Assembly (NCBI RefSeq): GCF_012932915.1
Contig: NZ_VCQU01000016.1
Coordinates: 30,444 to 94,443, forward strand
DNA from: Antrihabitans stalactiti
GTDB taxonomy: Bacteria; Actinomycetota; Actinomycetes; Mycobacteriales; Mycobacteriaceae
Length of the DNA: 64,000 bases
Reading direction: 5' to 3'
The notes under the pieces were generated by a model. The model ran no database searches and was not told the origin of the DNA. It saw only the letters and a program-made list of their open reading frames with translations. Shown here piece after piece: positions 34,531 to 43,988 of the stretch; within the stretch, counting starts at the first letter, position 1; each line of letters opens with the position of its first letter. The translations under genes and the position numbers were made by a program.

Positions 34531-35304
34531 GTGACACTCGCGCTTGCGGCGATCGTCGGGATCGCCATCGGAATACTCCTCGGCCTGCTCGGCGGCGGCG
34601 GGTCCATCCTCGCGGTCCCAGCATTGGTCTACGCGCTCGACCTACCACTGTCGGAAGCGATTCCCACCTCGTTGCTGGTGATCGGCATCGCCTCGGCCAC
34701 TGGTGTGATCCCGAAAATCCGCGCACACGACATCGAGTGGCGCATGGCCGCGATCTTCGCCGCCACCGGCATCGCCGGCACCGTGGTGGGCACCGTCCTG
34801 GGCAAACACCTCCCCGACAACGTGGTCCTACTCGGGTTTGCCGCTGTGATGGTTGCTGCGGGTATCAGGATGCTCACCGGCAGCGACGATGTCGGAACAG
34901 CCTGCAGCACCGACGGATCCGGGATCAACTGGCGTCGATGCGCGCCGCGCTCCATCCCTACCGGCTTTGGGGTCGGTGTCCTCACCGGACTGTTCGGCGT
35001 CGGCGGTGGCTTTCTCATCGTCCCTGCGTTGGTGCTGATGCTCGGCATCGAGATGAGCATCGCCATCGGCACGTCATTGGTCGTGATCGTGGTCAACTCC
35101 GCCGCCGGGCTCGCCGCGCAGTTCGACGGTCTTGGCTCGAACTGGGCGCTGACCACCGTCTTCGCCGGTGCCGCGATCATCGGTTCGGTGTTCGCCGCCC
35201 GATTCAGCACTCGCATCGACGACGCCAAACTCCGGAAATGGTTCGCCTACCTGGTCTTCGCCGTCGCTGCCTTGGTCGCCGTCGACACGATCGTGCTGCA
35301 CTGA
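34531..35304 (+). CDS. TauE/SafE-type sulfite or sulfur-anion permease
   Basis: A 257-residue membrane protein with about eight hydrophobic helices and the duplicated TauE/SafE glycine motifs: [19 protein letters not shown] near residues 17-35 and [19 protein letters not shown] near 155-173. Family members move sulfite, thiosulfate or related organosulfur anions. Beside a persulfide dioxygenase, which makes sulfite, an exporter of sulfite or thiosulfate is the natural reading. I chose GTG at 34531 because no better start follows the DUF302 stop; its RBS is weak, suggesting coupling. Confidence 0.85.
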   Translation: MTLALAAIVGIAIGILLGLLGGGGSILAVPALVYALDLPLSEAIPTSLLVIGIASATGVIPKIRAHDIEWRMAAIFAATGIAGTVVGTVLGKHLPDNVVLLGFAAVMVAAGIRMLTGSDDVGTACSTDGSGINWRRCAPRSIPTGFGVGVLTGLFGVGGGFLIVPALVLMLGIEMSIAIGTSLVVIVVNSAAGLAAQFDGLGSNWALTTVFAGAAIIGSVFAARFSTRIDDAKLRKWFAYLVFAVAALVAVDTIVLH

Positions 35305-35352
35305 CCGGCCGAGGCGCCCGAGAATTCCAACCGAAAATGCCCCCCCGGGTAA

Positions 35353-35658
<306 letters not shown>

Positions 35659-35699
35659 CACGGCGTTGCATCGCCTCGCCACCGGAAGGACACGCCAGC

Positions 35700-37058
35700 A
35701 TGGATATTGCCATCATCGAGACGTCGAGCCTGGGCGATCGCAGCTACCTGATCAGTGCCAACGGGATCGGCGTCGTGATCGACCCGCAGCGCGACATCGA
35801 TCGGATCGAAAAACTTGCCAGCGAGAAGAACGCAACAGTCACCCACGTACTCGAAACTCATATCCACAACGACTACGTCACCGGCGGTCTCGAACTCTCC
35901 CGTGTCGCCGGTGCCGAATACGTTGTCCCCGAGGGTGACCCGCTGGGATACGAACGACGAGCGGTCAATGACGGTGACGTCGTCGAGGCGGGGCCCTTCA
36001 GCTTTCAGGTACTGCACACCCCCGGCCATACCCATCATCACGTCAGCTACGTCCTACGCGACGACACGGGCAGCCCCGTCGCAGTGTTCACCGGCGGATC
36101 GATGCTCTACGGATCGACCGGTCGAACCGACCTCCTCGGATCCGACCACACCGCCGAACTCACGCACTCCCAATACCATTCGGTTCGCCGGATCGCCGAC
36201 GAACTACCACCCGAGACCGCGGTCTACCCGACCCACGGGTTCGGTAGCTTCTGTTCCGCCACCCCCACGAGTGGCGACGCCTCCACCATTGGTGAGCAAC
36301 GAGCGACCAACCCGGCGCTGACCCAGGACGAACAGACCTACGTCGACGAACTGATCGCGGGCCTGTCCGCCTATCCCGCCTACTACGCCCACATGGGTGT
36401 TATCAACACGAAGGGGCCGGAGCCTGTCGATCTGACCAACCCCGCGCCAGTGAACGTCCAGGAGCTGCGGCAACGAATCGACGCCGGTGAATGGGTGGTC
36501 GATCTGCGCACCCGAACTGCGTTCGCGGCAGGGCATATCGACGGCAGCCTCGGCTTCGAGTTGTCCACGAGCTTCGTGACCTACCTCGGTTGGCTCTACG
36601 AGTGGGGCGCGCCGTTGACGCTGATCGGCGAGAACGCCGACCAGATCAATGAAGCCCAACGCGAACTCGTACGGATCGGAATCGACGATCTCGCCGGTGC
36701 TGCTGTCGGTGAGATCCGCACGCTTGTCGGGGACGGCACATTGCGGGCATATGCGGTCTCGGACTTCGCGGGACTGGCGGCCGCCACGAGCGATCGGACT
36801 GTCGTCGTACTCGACACTCGGCAATCGGGCGAATTTCGCGACGGGCATATTGCCGGTGCGGTGAACATCCCGCTGCATGAGCTTCCGCACCGCCTCGACG
36901 AAGTTCCCGCCGGCGAAGTGTGGGTGCACTGCGCTTCCGGTTACCGATCCTCGATAGGCGCATCGCTTCTCGATCGCATCGATCGGAACGTAGTACTCGT
37001 CGACGACGACTATGAGAACGCAGCCTCGGCAGGTCTGCCGCAGACAATAACGCCCTGA
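35700..37058 (+). CDS. Persulfide dioxygenase-rhodanese fusion (CstB/ETHE1-like)
   Basis: A 452-residue enzyme. An N-terminal metallo-beta-lactamase fold has THIHNDYVTGG (H54, H56, D58) and HTPGHTHHHVSY, the mononuclear iron site of ETHE1-type persulfide dioxygenases. Two rhodanese-like domains follow: an inactive-looking one around VVDLRTRTAFAAGHIDGS, and an active one with Cys411 in VHCASGYRSS. It should oxidise low-molecular-weight persulfides to sulfite and transfer sulfane sulfur, giving thiosulfate. GGAAGG precedes the ATG. It follows the CstR-like gene by 41 bases, so the operon forms a sensor-enzyme-exporter module. Confidence 0.9.
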   Translation: MDIAIIETSSLGDRSYLISANGIGVVIDPQRDIDRIEKLASEKNATVTHVLETHIHNDYVTGGLELSRVAGAEYVVPEGDPLGYERRAVNDGDVVEAGPFSFQVLHTPGHTHHHVSYVLRDDTGSPVAVFTGGSMLYGSTGRTDLLGSDHTAELTHSQYHSVRRIADELPPETAVYPTHGFGSFCSATPTSGDASTIGEQRATNPALTQDEQTYVDELIAGLSAYPAYYAHMGVINTKGPEPVDLTNPAPVNVQELRQRIDAGEWVVDLRTRTAFAAGHIDGSLGFELSTSFVTYLGWLYEWGAPLTLIGENADQINEAQRELVRIGIDDLAGAAVGEIRTLVGDGTLRAYAVSDFAGLAAATSDRTVVVLDTRQSGEFRDGHIAGAVNIPLHELPHRLDEVPAGEVWVHCASGYRSSIGASLLDRIDRNVVLVDDDYENAASAGLPQTITP

Positions 37059-37108
37059 GCTAGTCCGCAACCCGCCACATCTCGGCCCTTATCGCCGCGA
37101 GTCATAAT

Positions 37109-38683
37109 CTAATTGCTGACAGACGCGGGCTCCTGGTCGCGATCACTGCGGTGCTCGTGACTGTGGTGGGGGATGTGGCCTCGACCGGGCGTCCAGGGGG
37201 CGAGTACGACCGCCCCGACGCCGACGATGACGGCCAGGACCAGCGACGCTTGCTCGGCGCCGTGCACGAATGCGGCCTTGGCGAAGTCGGCCAATTCTTG
37301 CGCGGCGGGACCTGCCTGGTCGGTGACCTGCAGGGCTGCAGCGAGGGAATCGGACACGGGTTCGCGTGCTTGTTCGGGCACTCGGGGCAGTGCAGGTTGG
37401 ATGCGGTTGCTGTACCCAGCGGCGAGCACGCTTCCGGCGATGGCGATCCCCACCGCGGCGCCGATTTCTCTGGCGGCGTCGTTGACCGCTGCGGCGACCC
37501 CCTGCTTCGCGCGGGGTGTTTCCGCCACGATGGCTGCGGTGGCGGGGGCGGTGCACAACCCCAACCCGGCGCTCAAGATGAGCAGCGGCCACAACATGTC
37601 GAGATAGACAGCGTCCATGCCCAGCCGGCTGATCAGGAACAACCCCATCGCGATGAGCAACAGCCCGGGAACGGTAACCATGCGTAGACCGACCCGCTCG
37701 GCCAACCAGGGCGCGACCACCGAAATCAATACCAGCGGAACGATCATCGGGGCGATCGCCAATGCGGACTGCAACGGGCGGTAGCCGAGAATCAGCTGCA
37801 AGAACTGCACGAGCACCAGGAACACCCCGAACATTACGACGAACTGCAGGGTGATCGACACGGTCGCGCTGCCGAACCCGCGCTGGGTGAACAACCGCAA
37901 CTGCAACAACGGATGAGTGGCCCGCAACTCGACGACGACAAAGATCATCGCGGCGACCAGCCCCGTCCCGAGCAGACCGAGCACGACCGGGTCGTGCCAG
38001 CCGCGTAGCGGGGCCTCGGTCAGGGCGATGACGATTACCCCGATCGCGACGGCGATGCTGACCGAACCCGCGGGATCCATCGCTGGACGTATTCGGTCGA
38101 CGGATTCGGGGATGGTGAATGCCAAGATCAGCAGCACTACCCCGATGACGGTCAGTCCGGCGAAGATGGACGGCCACGACCAGACCTCGAGCAGAACACC
38201 GGAGCCGAGGATGCCGAGCACTGCACCGGATCCGGCCACTCCTGCCCAGATCCCGACTGCCCGTCCGCGCTGGTGCTCGGGCAGACCCGTGGTCAAGATC
38301 GACAAAGTCGATGGCATCACGAATGCAGCACCCGCCCCGGCGGCCGCGCGTGCCGCGATCAGCGATGCCGGGTCCTGCCACAGCAGCGGGATCGCCGAAG
38401 CGGCCGAAAACACCGCCAGTCCGGCGATCAGGACGGCCCGTCGACCATATCGGTCACCCAGCGCGCCAGCCGGGAGCACCAGGCACGCCAATGTGAGGGT
38501 GTAGCCATCGACAATCCAGGTGAGCTGGCCCTGGGTTGCACCGGTCGCGGTCGCGATGTCGGTGAGGGCGGCATAGAGCGCGGCCATCGACCCGATGACC
38601 AAGGCGACGGACAGACATGACACCACCAGCGTCCATCGTTGGGCTCGCGACAGACGCATGATCGTCGAGCTGGTCGAATCCAT
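37109..38683 (-). CDS. DHA2-family MFS multidrug transporter (EmrB/QacA type)
   Basis: A 524-residue polytopic protein, the right size for a 14-helix DHA2 drug:proton antiporter. Characteristic elements are TQGQLTWIVDGYTLTLACLVLPAGALGDRYGRR (motif A at the loop) and GIWAGVAGSGAVLGILGSGVL (motif C). I chose the ATG at 38683 because GGAGG precedes it; the open frame extends to 38737 without such a site. It is divergent from a TetR gene across a 110-base region with an inverted repeat, so it is probably repressed by that regulator. The substrate is unknown. Confidence 0.9.
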   Translation of the reverse strand: MDSTSSTIMRLSRAQRWTLVVSCLSVALVIGSMAALYAALTDIATATGATQGQLTWIVDGYTLTLACLVLPAGALGDRYGRRAVLIAGLAVFSAASAIPLLWQDPASLIAARAAAGAGAAFVMPSTLSILTTGLPEHQRGRAVGIWAGVAGSGAVLGILGSGVLLEVWSWPSIFAGLTVIGVVLLILAFTIPESVDRIRPAMDPAGSVSIAVAIGVIVIALTEAPLRGWHDPVVLGLLGTGLVAAMIFVVVELRATHPLLQLRLFTQRGFGSATVSITLQFVVMFGVFLVLVQFLQLILGYRPLQSALAIAPMIVPLVLISVVAPWLAERVGLRMVTVPGLLLIAMGLFLISRLGMDAVYLDMLWPLLILSAGLGLCTAPATAAIVAETPRAKQGVAAAVNDAAREIGAAVGIAIAGSVLAAGYSNRIQPALPRVPEQAREPVSDSLAAALQVTDQAGPAAQELADFAKAAFVHGAEQASLVLAVIVGVGAVVLAPWTPGRGHIPHHSHEHRSDRDQEPASVSN

Positions 38684-38700
38684 CGCGCCTCCGCCGTGTA

Positions 38701-38735
38701 GATACCGTCGGTACCTGTCCGCTACTATCGGTATC
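38701..38735. promoter_or_regulatory. Inverted repeat between MFS and TetR genes, probable TetR operator
   Basis: GATACCG at 38701-38707 is repeated inverted as CGGTATC at 38729-38735, with a smaller ACCGTCGGT symmetry inside the first half. It lies just upstream of the MFS start and within the divergent promoter region. Confidence 0.5.
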
Positions 38736-38793
38736 ATAAAAATTGTTGGGGCGATAGGGCGATGGGCATTTCGGTTGGGATTAGCCTTCGGGG

Positions 38794-39453
38794 GTGAGTA
38801 TGGGGATGAACGCCGGGTCTGGATCGCACGCCGATCCTGAGGACATCGATCCGCGGCTGGTGCGGTCGCGTGCGCGTTTGTTGGACGCGGCGACCGGGTT
38901 GCTCAGTACCGGCGGTATCGAGGCGGTCACCATCGACGCGGTGACAAAGGTATCCAAAGTCGCCCGCACGACGTTGTACCGGCATTTCAGTAGCTCGACG
39001 CATCTGCTCGCTGCGACCTTCGAGCGACTGTTGCCGCAGGTCACGCCACCGCCTGCGAGCGGGACGTTACGTGAGCGGTTGATCGAGTTGTTGAGTCGGC
39101 AGGCGGTGCTGATCGAGGAAACGCCGATTCAACTGACCACCCTGGCCTGGCTCGCGCTGGGGCCCACCGCATCCGGCAGGAGGTCTGACGGTCCGCAGGA
39201 CGACGGGCCACGATCGATGGGCGCGTTGCGTGTCCGAGTCGCCGATCAGTACCGGGGGCCGTTCGATCAAATACTCGACAGCCTCCAAGCCCGCGCCGAA
39301 CTCGGCGATTTCGACACCACGATTGCGTTGTCGCAACTGGTTGGGCCAATCGTGTTCGCACGACTGACCGGCATTCACACCTTCGACCACGCCGACTGCG
39401 TCCGCCTTGTCGATGACTTCCTCACCGCGCGCAAGATGGCTCTCCCGCAGTAG
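38794..39453 (+). CDS. TetR-family regulator, divergent from the MFS exporter
   Basis: A 219-residue TetR-type repressor. The HTH is at about residues 28-75: RLLDAATGLLSTGGIEAVTIDAVTKVSKVARTTLYRHF, read in parts, with TTLYRHF as the recognition helix end. The C-terminal ligand domain is not diagnostic. GTG at 38794 and ATG at 38800 are both possible starts. By position it should control the DHA2 exporter. Confidence 0.85.
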   Translation: MSMGMNAGSGSHADPEDIDPRLVRSRARLLDAATGLLSTGGIEAVTIDAVTKVSKVARTTLYRHFSSSTHLLAATFERLLPQVTPPPASGTLRERLIELLSRQAVLIEETPIQLTTLAWLALGPTASGRRSDGPQDDGPRSMGALRVRVADQYRGPFDQILDSLQARAELGDFDTTIALSQLVGPIVFARLTGIHTFDHADCVRLVDDFLTARKMALPQ

Positions 39454-39518
39454 CAGTCTGTGGAACACGCCCTGCTGACGCGGGGCAGGTGTCCCTTTTG
39501 GTGCCGACCTTGTTTCCC

Positions 39519-40100
39519 TCAGCGAGGTCGCAGACCGTCGAGCGCAATGCTTTGAATCGTTCGGGTTACGACGACTTCGTCCAAGCCATTGTCGGTGACC
39601 AGGGCGGTCAGCGCGCTGACCGTAACCGCGCCGAAGAGGGCGACCGCGGTGGATCGAGCATCGAGTTGAGCAACAAGGGAGCCGTCGGCTGCGCCTTCGA
39701 TCAGCAGCGCCTCGACTGGTCGGTGGTAGGCGGCGCTGATCAGGGCGGCGATGGCGGGCATTCGACCGGCACGGCCCAGTTCGCCGATCAGCGCCCTGCA
39801 GGCGTCGGGATGGCGAGCCATCACCCGCAGTTGGGCACTGATCACACCCCCGAGGCGATCTGCGCCGCTGCCGTGGCCGCGTACCGCAAGTGCTACTTCG
39901 TCGGCGACCTCGCCCAGCGTGTCGTGCAGCAGAAACGCCAGGATGTCTTCTTTGCCGGCGAAGTAGTAGTACAGCGTCGCCTTGGCGATACCGGTCGCTG
40001 CGGCGACGTCTTCGATCTTGGTGTCGTTGAGGCCGCGCTCGGCGAACAGCTCAGCTGCTGCCGGTAGACGAGCGGCTATCTGTTGCGGAATATTGCGCAT
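39519..40100 (-). CDS. TetR-family regulator, divergent from P450
   Basis: A 193-residue TetR-type repressor with the HTH at about residues 9-50 (AAELFAERGLNDTKIEDVAAATGIAKATLYYYFAGKE, read in parts). I chose the ATG at 40100 over the one at 40106 because the AGGA sequence is 6 bases before it but touches the other. It is divergent from the P450 at 40174. A clear palindrome at 40120-40140 covers the shared promoter region, so autoregulation and control of the P450 are likely. Confidence 0.85.
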   Translation of the reverse strand: MRNIPQQIAARLPAAAELFAERGLNDTKIEDVAAATGIAKATLYYYFAGKEDILAFLLHDTLGEVADEVALAVRGHGSGADRLGGVISAQLRVMARHPDACRALIGELGRAGRMPAIAALISAAYHRPVEALLIEGAADGSLVAQLDARSTAVALFGAVTVSALTALVTDNGLDEVVVTRTIQSIALDGLRPR

Positions 40101-40119
40101 TGCCATTCCTAATCAGTGA

Positions 40120-40140
40120 GTTCAGACTGAGAGTCTAAAC
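40120..40140. promoter_or_regulatory. 21-bp palindromic operator between TetR and P450 genes
   Basis: GTTCAGACT at 40120-40128 and AGTCTAAAC at 40132-40140 are inverted with one mismatch around a GAG centre. It lies 20 bases from the TetR start and 34 bases from the P450 start, the expected place for a TetR site. Confidence 0.75.
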
Positions 40141-40173
40141 CTGAGTTCGGCAACGTGGCCGGAGGCGAATCAA

Positions 40174-41367
40174 GTGTCGGACCTACGAACGCTGTACGAC
40201 CCGTTTGATGCGACGATTCACGACGATCCGTATCCGACATATCGACTTTTGCGCGACGAGCATCCCGTCTATCACGCCGTCACTGCGAACACTTGGGTCC
40301 TGAGTCGCTACGACGATGTCGAGAGCGCCCTGCTTGACCACGGCAGTTACTCCTCGAAGCGGGGTGTGTTCCCGACACCTCCAGGGTCGGATCTTGCCGA
40401 CGCGTTCATGCCGATGATGATCATGATGGACCCGCCGCGCCATAATCAGCTGCGCGCGCTCGTGAGCAAGGCGTTCACTCCGCGGCGGATCGCGGGCTTG
40501 AACGAAGGTGTCTCCTCTCTGGCTGCAGAGTTGATCGGCCTCCTTGACGAAGGCGCAGGCTCAGCGGATTTCGTCAGGGACTTCGCTGGGCCTTTGCCGG
40601 CAATGGTTATTGCCGACCTGCTTGGCGTGCCGCGCGAGGACCGGGTTCAGTTTCGGGAGTGGTCAAGCGCCCTGGTCGAGTCGAACCCGACCCGTGGCGA
40701 AATGGGTGCCGGGCTTGCCGCTGCCGCATCCGTTTACGCCTATTTCGCCGATTTTCTCGCCGCGCGGCGCCGCGCGCCACGTGAGGATCTGATTTCGGCG
40801 TTGGTGGGTGCCGACATCGACGGTCGACACCTCACCGATGAGGAACTGCTCGGCTTTTGCCTGCTCTTGCTGGTTGCAGGACACGAGACCACCACCAACC
40901 TGCTCGGCAACGCCGCCGTCGTGCTCGCCGAGCATCCGGACAGCCGCCACCGGATGACCCGCGATCGCACCCTCATCGGATCGGCGGTCGAGGAATTGCT
41001 CCGCTACGACTCACCCGTGCAAGGGCTTTCGCGCAATCTGACCCACGAAATCACGCTGCACGACACCACCATGGCCCGCGGCGAATCGGTACTGCTGCTC
41101 TTCGGATCGGCCAACCGCGACGACCGCGCGTTCTCTGATCCCGATGTTTTCGACATCGACCGGAGACCAACTCACCAAGTTGCATTCGGCAAAGGCGCAC
41201 ACTTTTGCCTGGGCGCCGCGCTTGCGCGGATGGAAGGCCGGATCGCCATCACCGCTCTGCTTGACCGTCTGCCGAACTGGACTGTCGATCTAGATTCCGC
41301 CGCCCGACTGCGGTCCGGGCCCATCCGTGGCTACTCCGCCCTTCCGATCTCATGGTCGCCGAGCTGA
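40174..41367 (+). CDS. Cytochrome P450
   Basis: A 397-residue soluble bacterial P450. The I-helix oxygen-activation motif AGHETTT is at residues 235-241, ExxR is in EELLRYDSPVQ, and the heme loop FGKGAHFCLG places the thiolate Cys345. The acidic MDPPRHNQLR segment is typical of bacterial class I enzymes that need a ferredoxin and reductase. The nearest such partners are encoded at 43643 and 45374. The substrate is unknown. The start codon is in frame at 40174 (GTG), close behind the TetR operator. Confidence 0.95.
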   Translation: MSDLRTLYDPFDATIHDDPYPTYRLLRDEHPVYHAVTANTWVLSRYDDVESALLDHGSYSSKRGVFPTPPGSDLADAFMPMMIMMDPPRHNQLRALVSKAFTPRRIAGLNEGVSSLAAELIGLLDEGAGSADFVRDFAGPLPAMVIADLLGVPREDRVQFREWSSALVESNPTRGEMGAGLAAAASVYAYFADFLAARRRAPREDLISALVGADIDGRHLTDEELLGFCLLLLVAGHETTTNLLGNAAVVLAEHPDSRHRMTRDRTLIGSAVEELLRYDSPVQGLSRNLTHEITLHDTTMARGESVLLLFGSANRDDRAFSDPDVFDIDRRPTHQVAFGKGAHFCLGAALARMEGRIAITALLDRLPNWTVDLDSAARLRSGPIRGYSALPISWSPS

Positions 41368-41755
41368 AGAACTGTCGCGCAGGTGTGGTGGCGGTTCCTG
41401 CTGAGGCTCTTCGCTTTGCGTGCGGAGACGGTTGTGCCGGCGCCGTCTCGCGTCGCGGCAACTCTGACAACGGCATTCGGGGATTTTGTGTGCGCGCTTT
41501 ACGTGCCGTGGCCGGGATCGTCGGTCCGTAACGGTCCAACTTCGTACATAACGCTACTAAGAGTAGCGAAGCGACACTGGACGTGCTGTATTGAGGTTGT
41601 GAGCCCGGCGTCACGAATGTCGAATGCCGTTCCAGTGTCAACCGCAGCGAAAGGCTCCGCCGCGTCACCACCATCGGGACCCGGCTCTGAGTGCGCGACG
41701 TTCGCGGACGACGGCCCGGTCGCGCACGCGCTGAAGCTACATCTATGGAGGAAGA
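41368..41755. other. 388-base gap with a CGCTACT/AGTAGCG palindrome
   Basis: No supported gene. CGCTACT (41552-41558), an AAG centre and AGTAGCG (41562-41568) form a perfect 17-bp palindrome. The half-site AGTAGCGAA recurs at 60216-60224. It lies about 190 bases upstream of the universal stress protein gene. Confidence 0.6.
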
Positions 41756-42208
41756 ATGTCTGCCTACCGCACGATCATCGTGGGTACCAACGGATCTGAA
41801 TCGTCTTTGCGAGCTGTGGACAGGGCCGGCGCGATCGCTGGTGACTCCGGCGCGCAGTTGGTGTTGGCGTGCGCCTACTACCCGCCCTCTTCGAAGGAGA
41901 CAAGTGTCGCCGAAGAGGTCCTCAAAGATGAAGGGTGGGAGGTCCATGGGGGTGCACCCGTCTACGAGATGCTCCGCCGAGCGCGCGAACGCGCGGCCGC
42001 GGCGGGGGCTCGAAACGTTGCTGAGCGTGCGATCATCGGGTCGCCGACCAATGAACTGCTGTCCCTGGTAAGAGAAATGTCCGCCGATCTCCTAGTTGTG
42101 GGAAATCGTGGCGTGAACACCGTGGCGGGCCGCCTACTCGGGTCGCTGCCGTCCGATGTAACCCGTAAATCCGCTTGCGATGTCCTGGTCGTTCACACCA
42201 TCGGCTGA
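41756..42208 (+). CDS. Universal stress protein (UspA family)
   Basis: A 150-residue single-domain Usp. It begins RTIIVGTNGSESSLRAVDRA, the first strand and helix of the fold, and ends with the nucleotide-binding pattern GNRGVNTVAGRLLGS (G-2x-G-9x-G-S), typical of ATP-binding members. The RBS GAGGAAG precedes the ATG at 41756. It is likely a stress-induced cytoplasmic protein. It stands alone; the palindrome at 41552 may control it. Confidence 0.9.
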   Translation: MSAYRTIIVGTNGSESSLRAVDRAGAIAGDSGAQLVLACAYYPPSSKETSVAEEVLKDEGWEVHGGAPVYEMLRRARERAAAAGARNVAERAIIGSPTNELLSLVREMSADLLVVGNRGVNTVAGRLLGSLPSDVTRKSACDVLVVHTIG

Positions 42209-42501
42209 CTGGATGCATCGAGTTGACTCTGAATGTGCATCAACAACAGCGTGAGGCGACGTTGATTTAGTCACGCGGACACGGACCCGGGCCGAGTGTG
42301 AAAGAAGCCGAAGCCATAGGCGCCGGCGCCGATCCCGAGCGCGTCAAGCAACACCGCAATGGAATAGTGGGCGGACTCAGCGGCTCGGAGCGGAACTGCT
42401 TCGACCGCTGTACCCGCGGCCAGAAATGCTATCGAAGTCCGATCCAGCAATCTCGACTCCGAGGAACTGGGGCGGGCCATCGGGCGATCCAGCCTGCATA
42501 T

Positions 42502-43518
42502 TCAACGGTCGTGTTGGGCGTGCCAGAACTCTCTGGGAGATCGGCCGGTCCATCGCTTGAAGGCGTGTGAGAAGTTGGTGATGTCGCTGTATCCGAGATC
42601 TGTGGCGATCTCACTCACCGAGATTGATCGGTCGAGGAGTCGCAGCATCGCGCGCTCGCGCAGGCATGACTCGCGCACCTCGCGAAAGGTGGTCCCCTCG
42701 TCGAAGAGCCGCCGCTTGAGTGTGCTGGTGGATATTGACAGCTCGTCTGCTACCGATTGGCGACTTCTTTGCCCGGCATGATCCTCCTCCAGCAACCGTC
42801 TCACCTTCTCCGAGAACGACGTGGTCCCGCTCCTTTGGTCGAGAGCTCGCTTCAGATCGACGATGGCGAGTCGATAGGCGAGGGGATCGGAGAACCGGCA
42901 GACCTCGCTGAGCGTTTCGGCGGGAACATGGAGGAACGACATCGGGGAGTCGAAGAGCAGGCGCCCGGCTAGCACGTCTTCATGGTTGGTCAGGAAGGTC
43001 GGCACCGGCCAAGTCAGGTGGAGTCTGACGGTTGAAACGTCTCCGGCGAGCATGTCGAGTAGTCGCAGCACTGCCAGCCCGCCGTAGGTGACGACCAAGC
43101 AGTCCAGTGCGGGATCGCTTGTGTGTCCGGTGAGTGCGATGGTAAGGCCGTGTTCACTTGGATAAAACTGTGGACTCAGGGCTGTCGAGATCAATGGCAG
43201 ATAGGTGAGCAGCTCCACGATCTCGGCTACCGAGCCTGCACTGACTAGCGGAAAACTCAACGGGCCGAAGGATGTCAACTGGGCTTGTTCGGCGAACGCG
43301 AAGCCGAGCAGGATTGCTTGGTCGACATCCAGCTCGGGGTAGACCTCCCGAAACCACCGGAGGGGGGCCTGAACCTCACGCTGGATCAGGAGGGCTTCAT
43401 TGGTTCCCTCGCGAGTCATGACGTTTCGAAACCGCGCGACTGCGTCTGGGTCGAGTGCTTGACTCTCGAGCAGTTGCACGAACGCGAAGGGGGGGACACC
43501 GACTTCGTAGAGGCTCAT
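42502..43518 (-). CDS. AraC-family activator, divergent from the alkane P450 operon
   Basis: A 338-residue regulator with an N-terminal arabinose-binding-like domain (PF12625 type; VPPFAFVQLLESQALDPDAV ... GPLSFPLVSAGSVAEIVELL) and a C-terminal double HTH: SVADELSISTSTLKRRLFDEGTTF, then ISVSEIATDLGYSDITNFSHAFKRWTGRSPREF. This subfamily often controls alkane and lipid degradation genes. It is divergent from the ferredoxin-CYP153 operon 124 bases away, so it is probably its activator, responding to an alkane or alcohol. No truncation is seen. Confidence 0.9.
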   Translation of the reverse strand: MSLYEVGVPPFAFVQLLESQALDPDAVARFRNVMTREGTNEALLIQREVQAPLRWFREVYPELDVDQAILLGFAFAEQAQLTSFGPLSFPLVSAGSVAEIVELLTYLPLISTALSPQFYPSEHGLTIALTGHTSDPALDCLVVTYGGLAVLRLLDMLAGDVSTVRLHLTWPVPTFLTNHEDVLAGRLLFDSPMSFLHVPAETLSEVCRFSDPLAYRLAIVDLKRALDQRSGTTSFSEKVRRLLEEDHAGQRSRQSVADELSISTSTLKRRLFDEGTTFREVRESCLRERAMLRLLDRSISVSEIATDLGYSDITNFSHAFKRWTGRSPREFWHAQHDR

Positions 43519-43642
43519 TTGTTGCGCATCCTCTGAACCGAACTCACAAATATATGACTCCGCCGAACATAGCCTCGGCGGTCCTCGTCGACAACACTTT
43601 CACTTAGTTCCCGTGTCGAGGACGCCGCATTAGGAGTTGGCT

Positions 43643-43963
43643 ATGTCAGTTATCACATTTGTCTCCCACGACGGCGACAAACACGAGGCGCCCCTCGAGG
43701 AGGGGCACTCGCTGATGCAGGTCGCAATCAACAACGCGGTGCCCGGCATCGACGGAGACTGCGGAGGCGAAGCCGCGTGCGGTACGTGCCATGTGATCGT
43801 CGATCCGCAATGGTCCGAGCAGGTCGGACTGTCGGGCACCGTTGAGGAGGAGATGCTCGCAATGAATCCCGAGCGTCAGCCGACCTCCCGGCTGTCCTGC
43901 CAGATGGTGGCCTGCGCGGTATGGGACGGCTTGATCGTCCAACTGCCTGAGTTCCAGATGTGA
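43643..43963 (+). CDS. Adrenodoxin-type 2Fe-2S ferredoxin
   Basis: A 106-residue ferredoxin with cluster ligands Cys40, Cys46, Cys49 and Cys86 (C-x5-C-x2-C-x36-C), the vertebrate/Pdx type that reduces bacterial P450s. AGGAG lies upstream of the ATG at 43643. It is the first gene of the CYP153 operon, 25 bases before the P450, and takes electrons from the flavoprotein at 45374. Confidence 0.95.
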   Translation: MSVITFVSHDGDKHEAPLEEGHSLMQVAINNAVPGIDGDCGGEAACGTCHVIVDPQWSEQVGLSGTVEEEMLAMNPERQPTSRLSCQMVACAVWDGLIVQLPEFQM

Positions 43964-43988
43964 CGACGACAGAGAGGGGCAAGACGTG

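Noticed and set aside
42271..42480. Minus-strand 69-codon frame with a hydrophobic stretch upstream of UspA's neighbour
   Set aside because: No RBS, no recognised family, and the hydrophobic part is Ala/Gly composition typical of this GC content.
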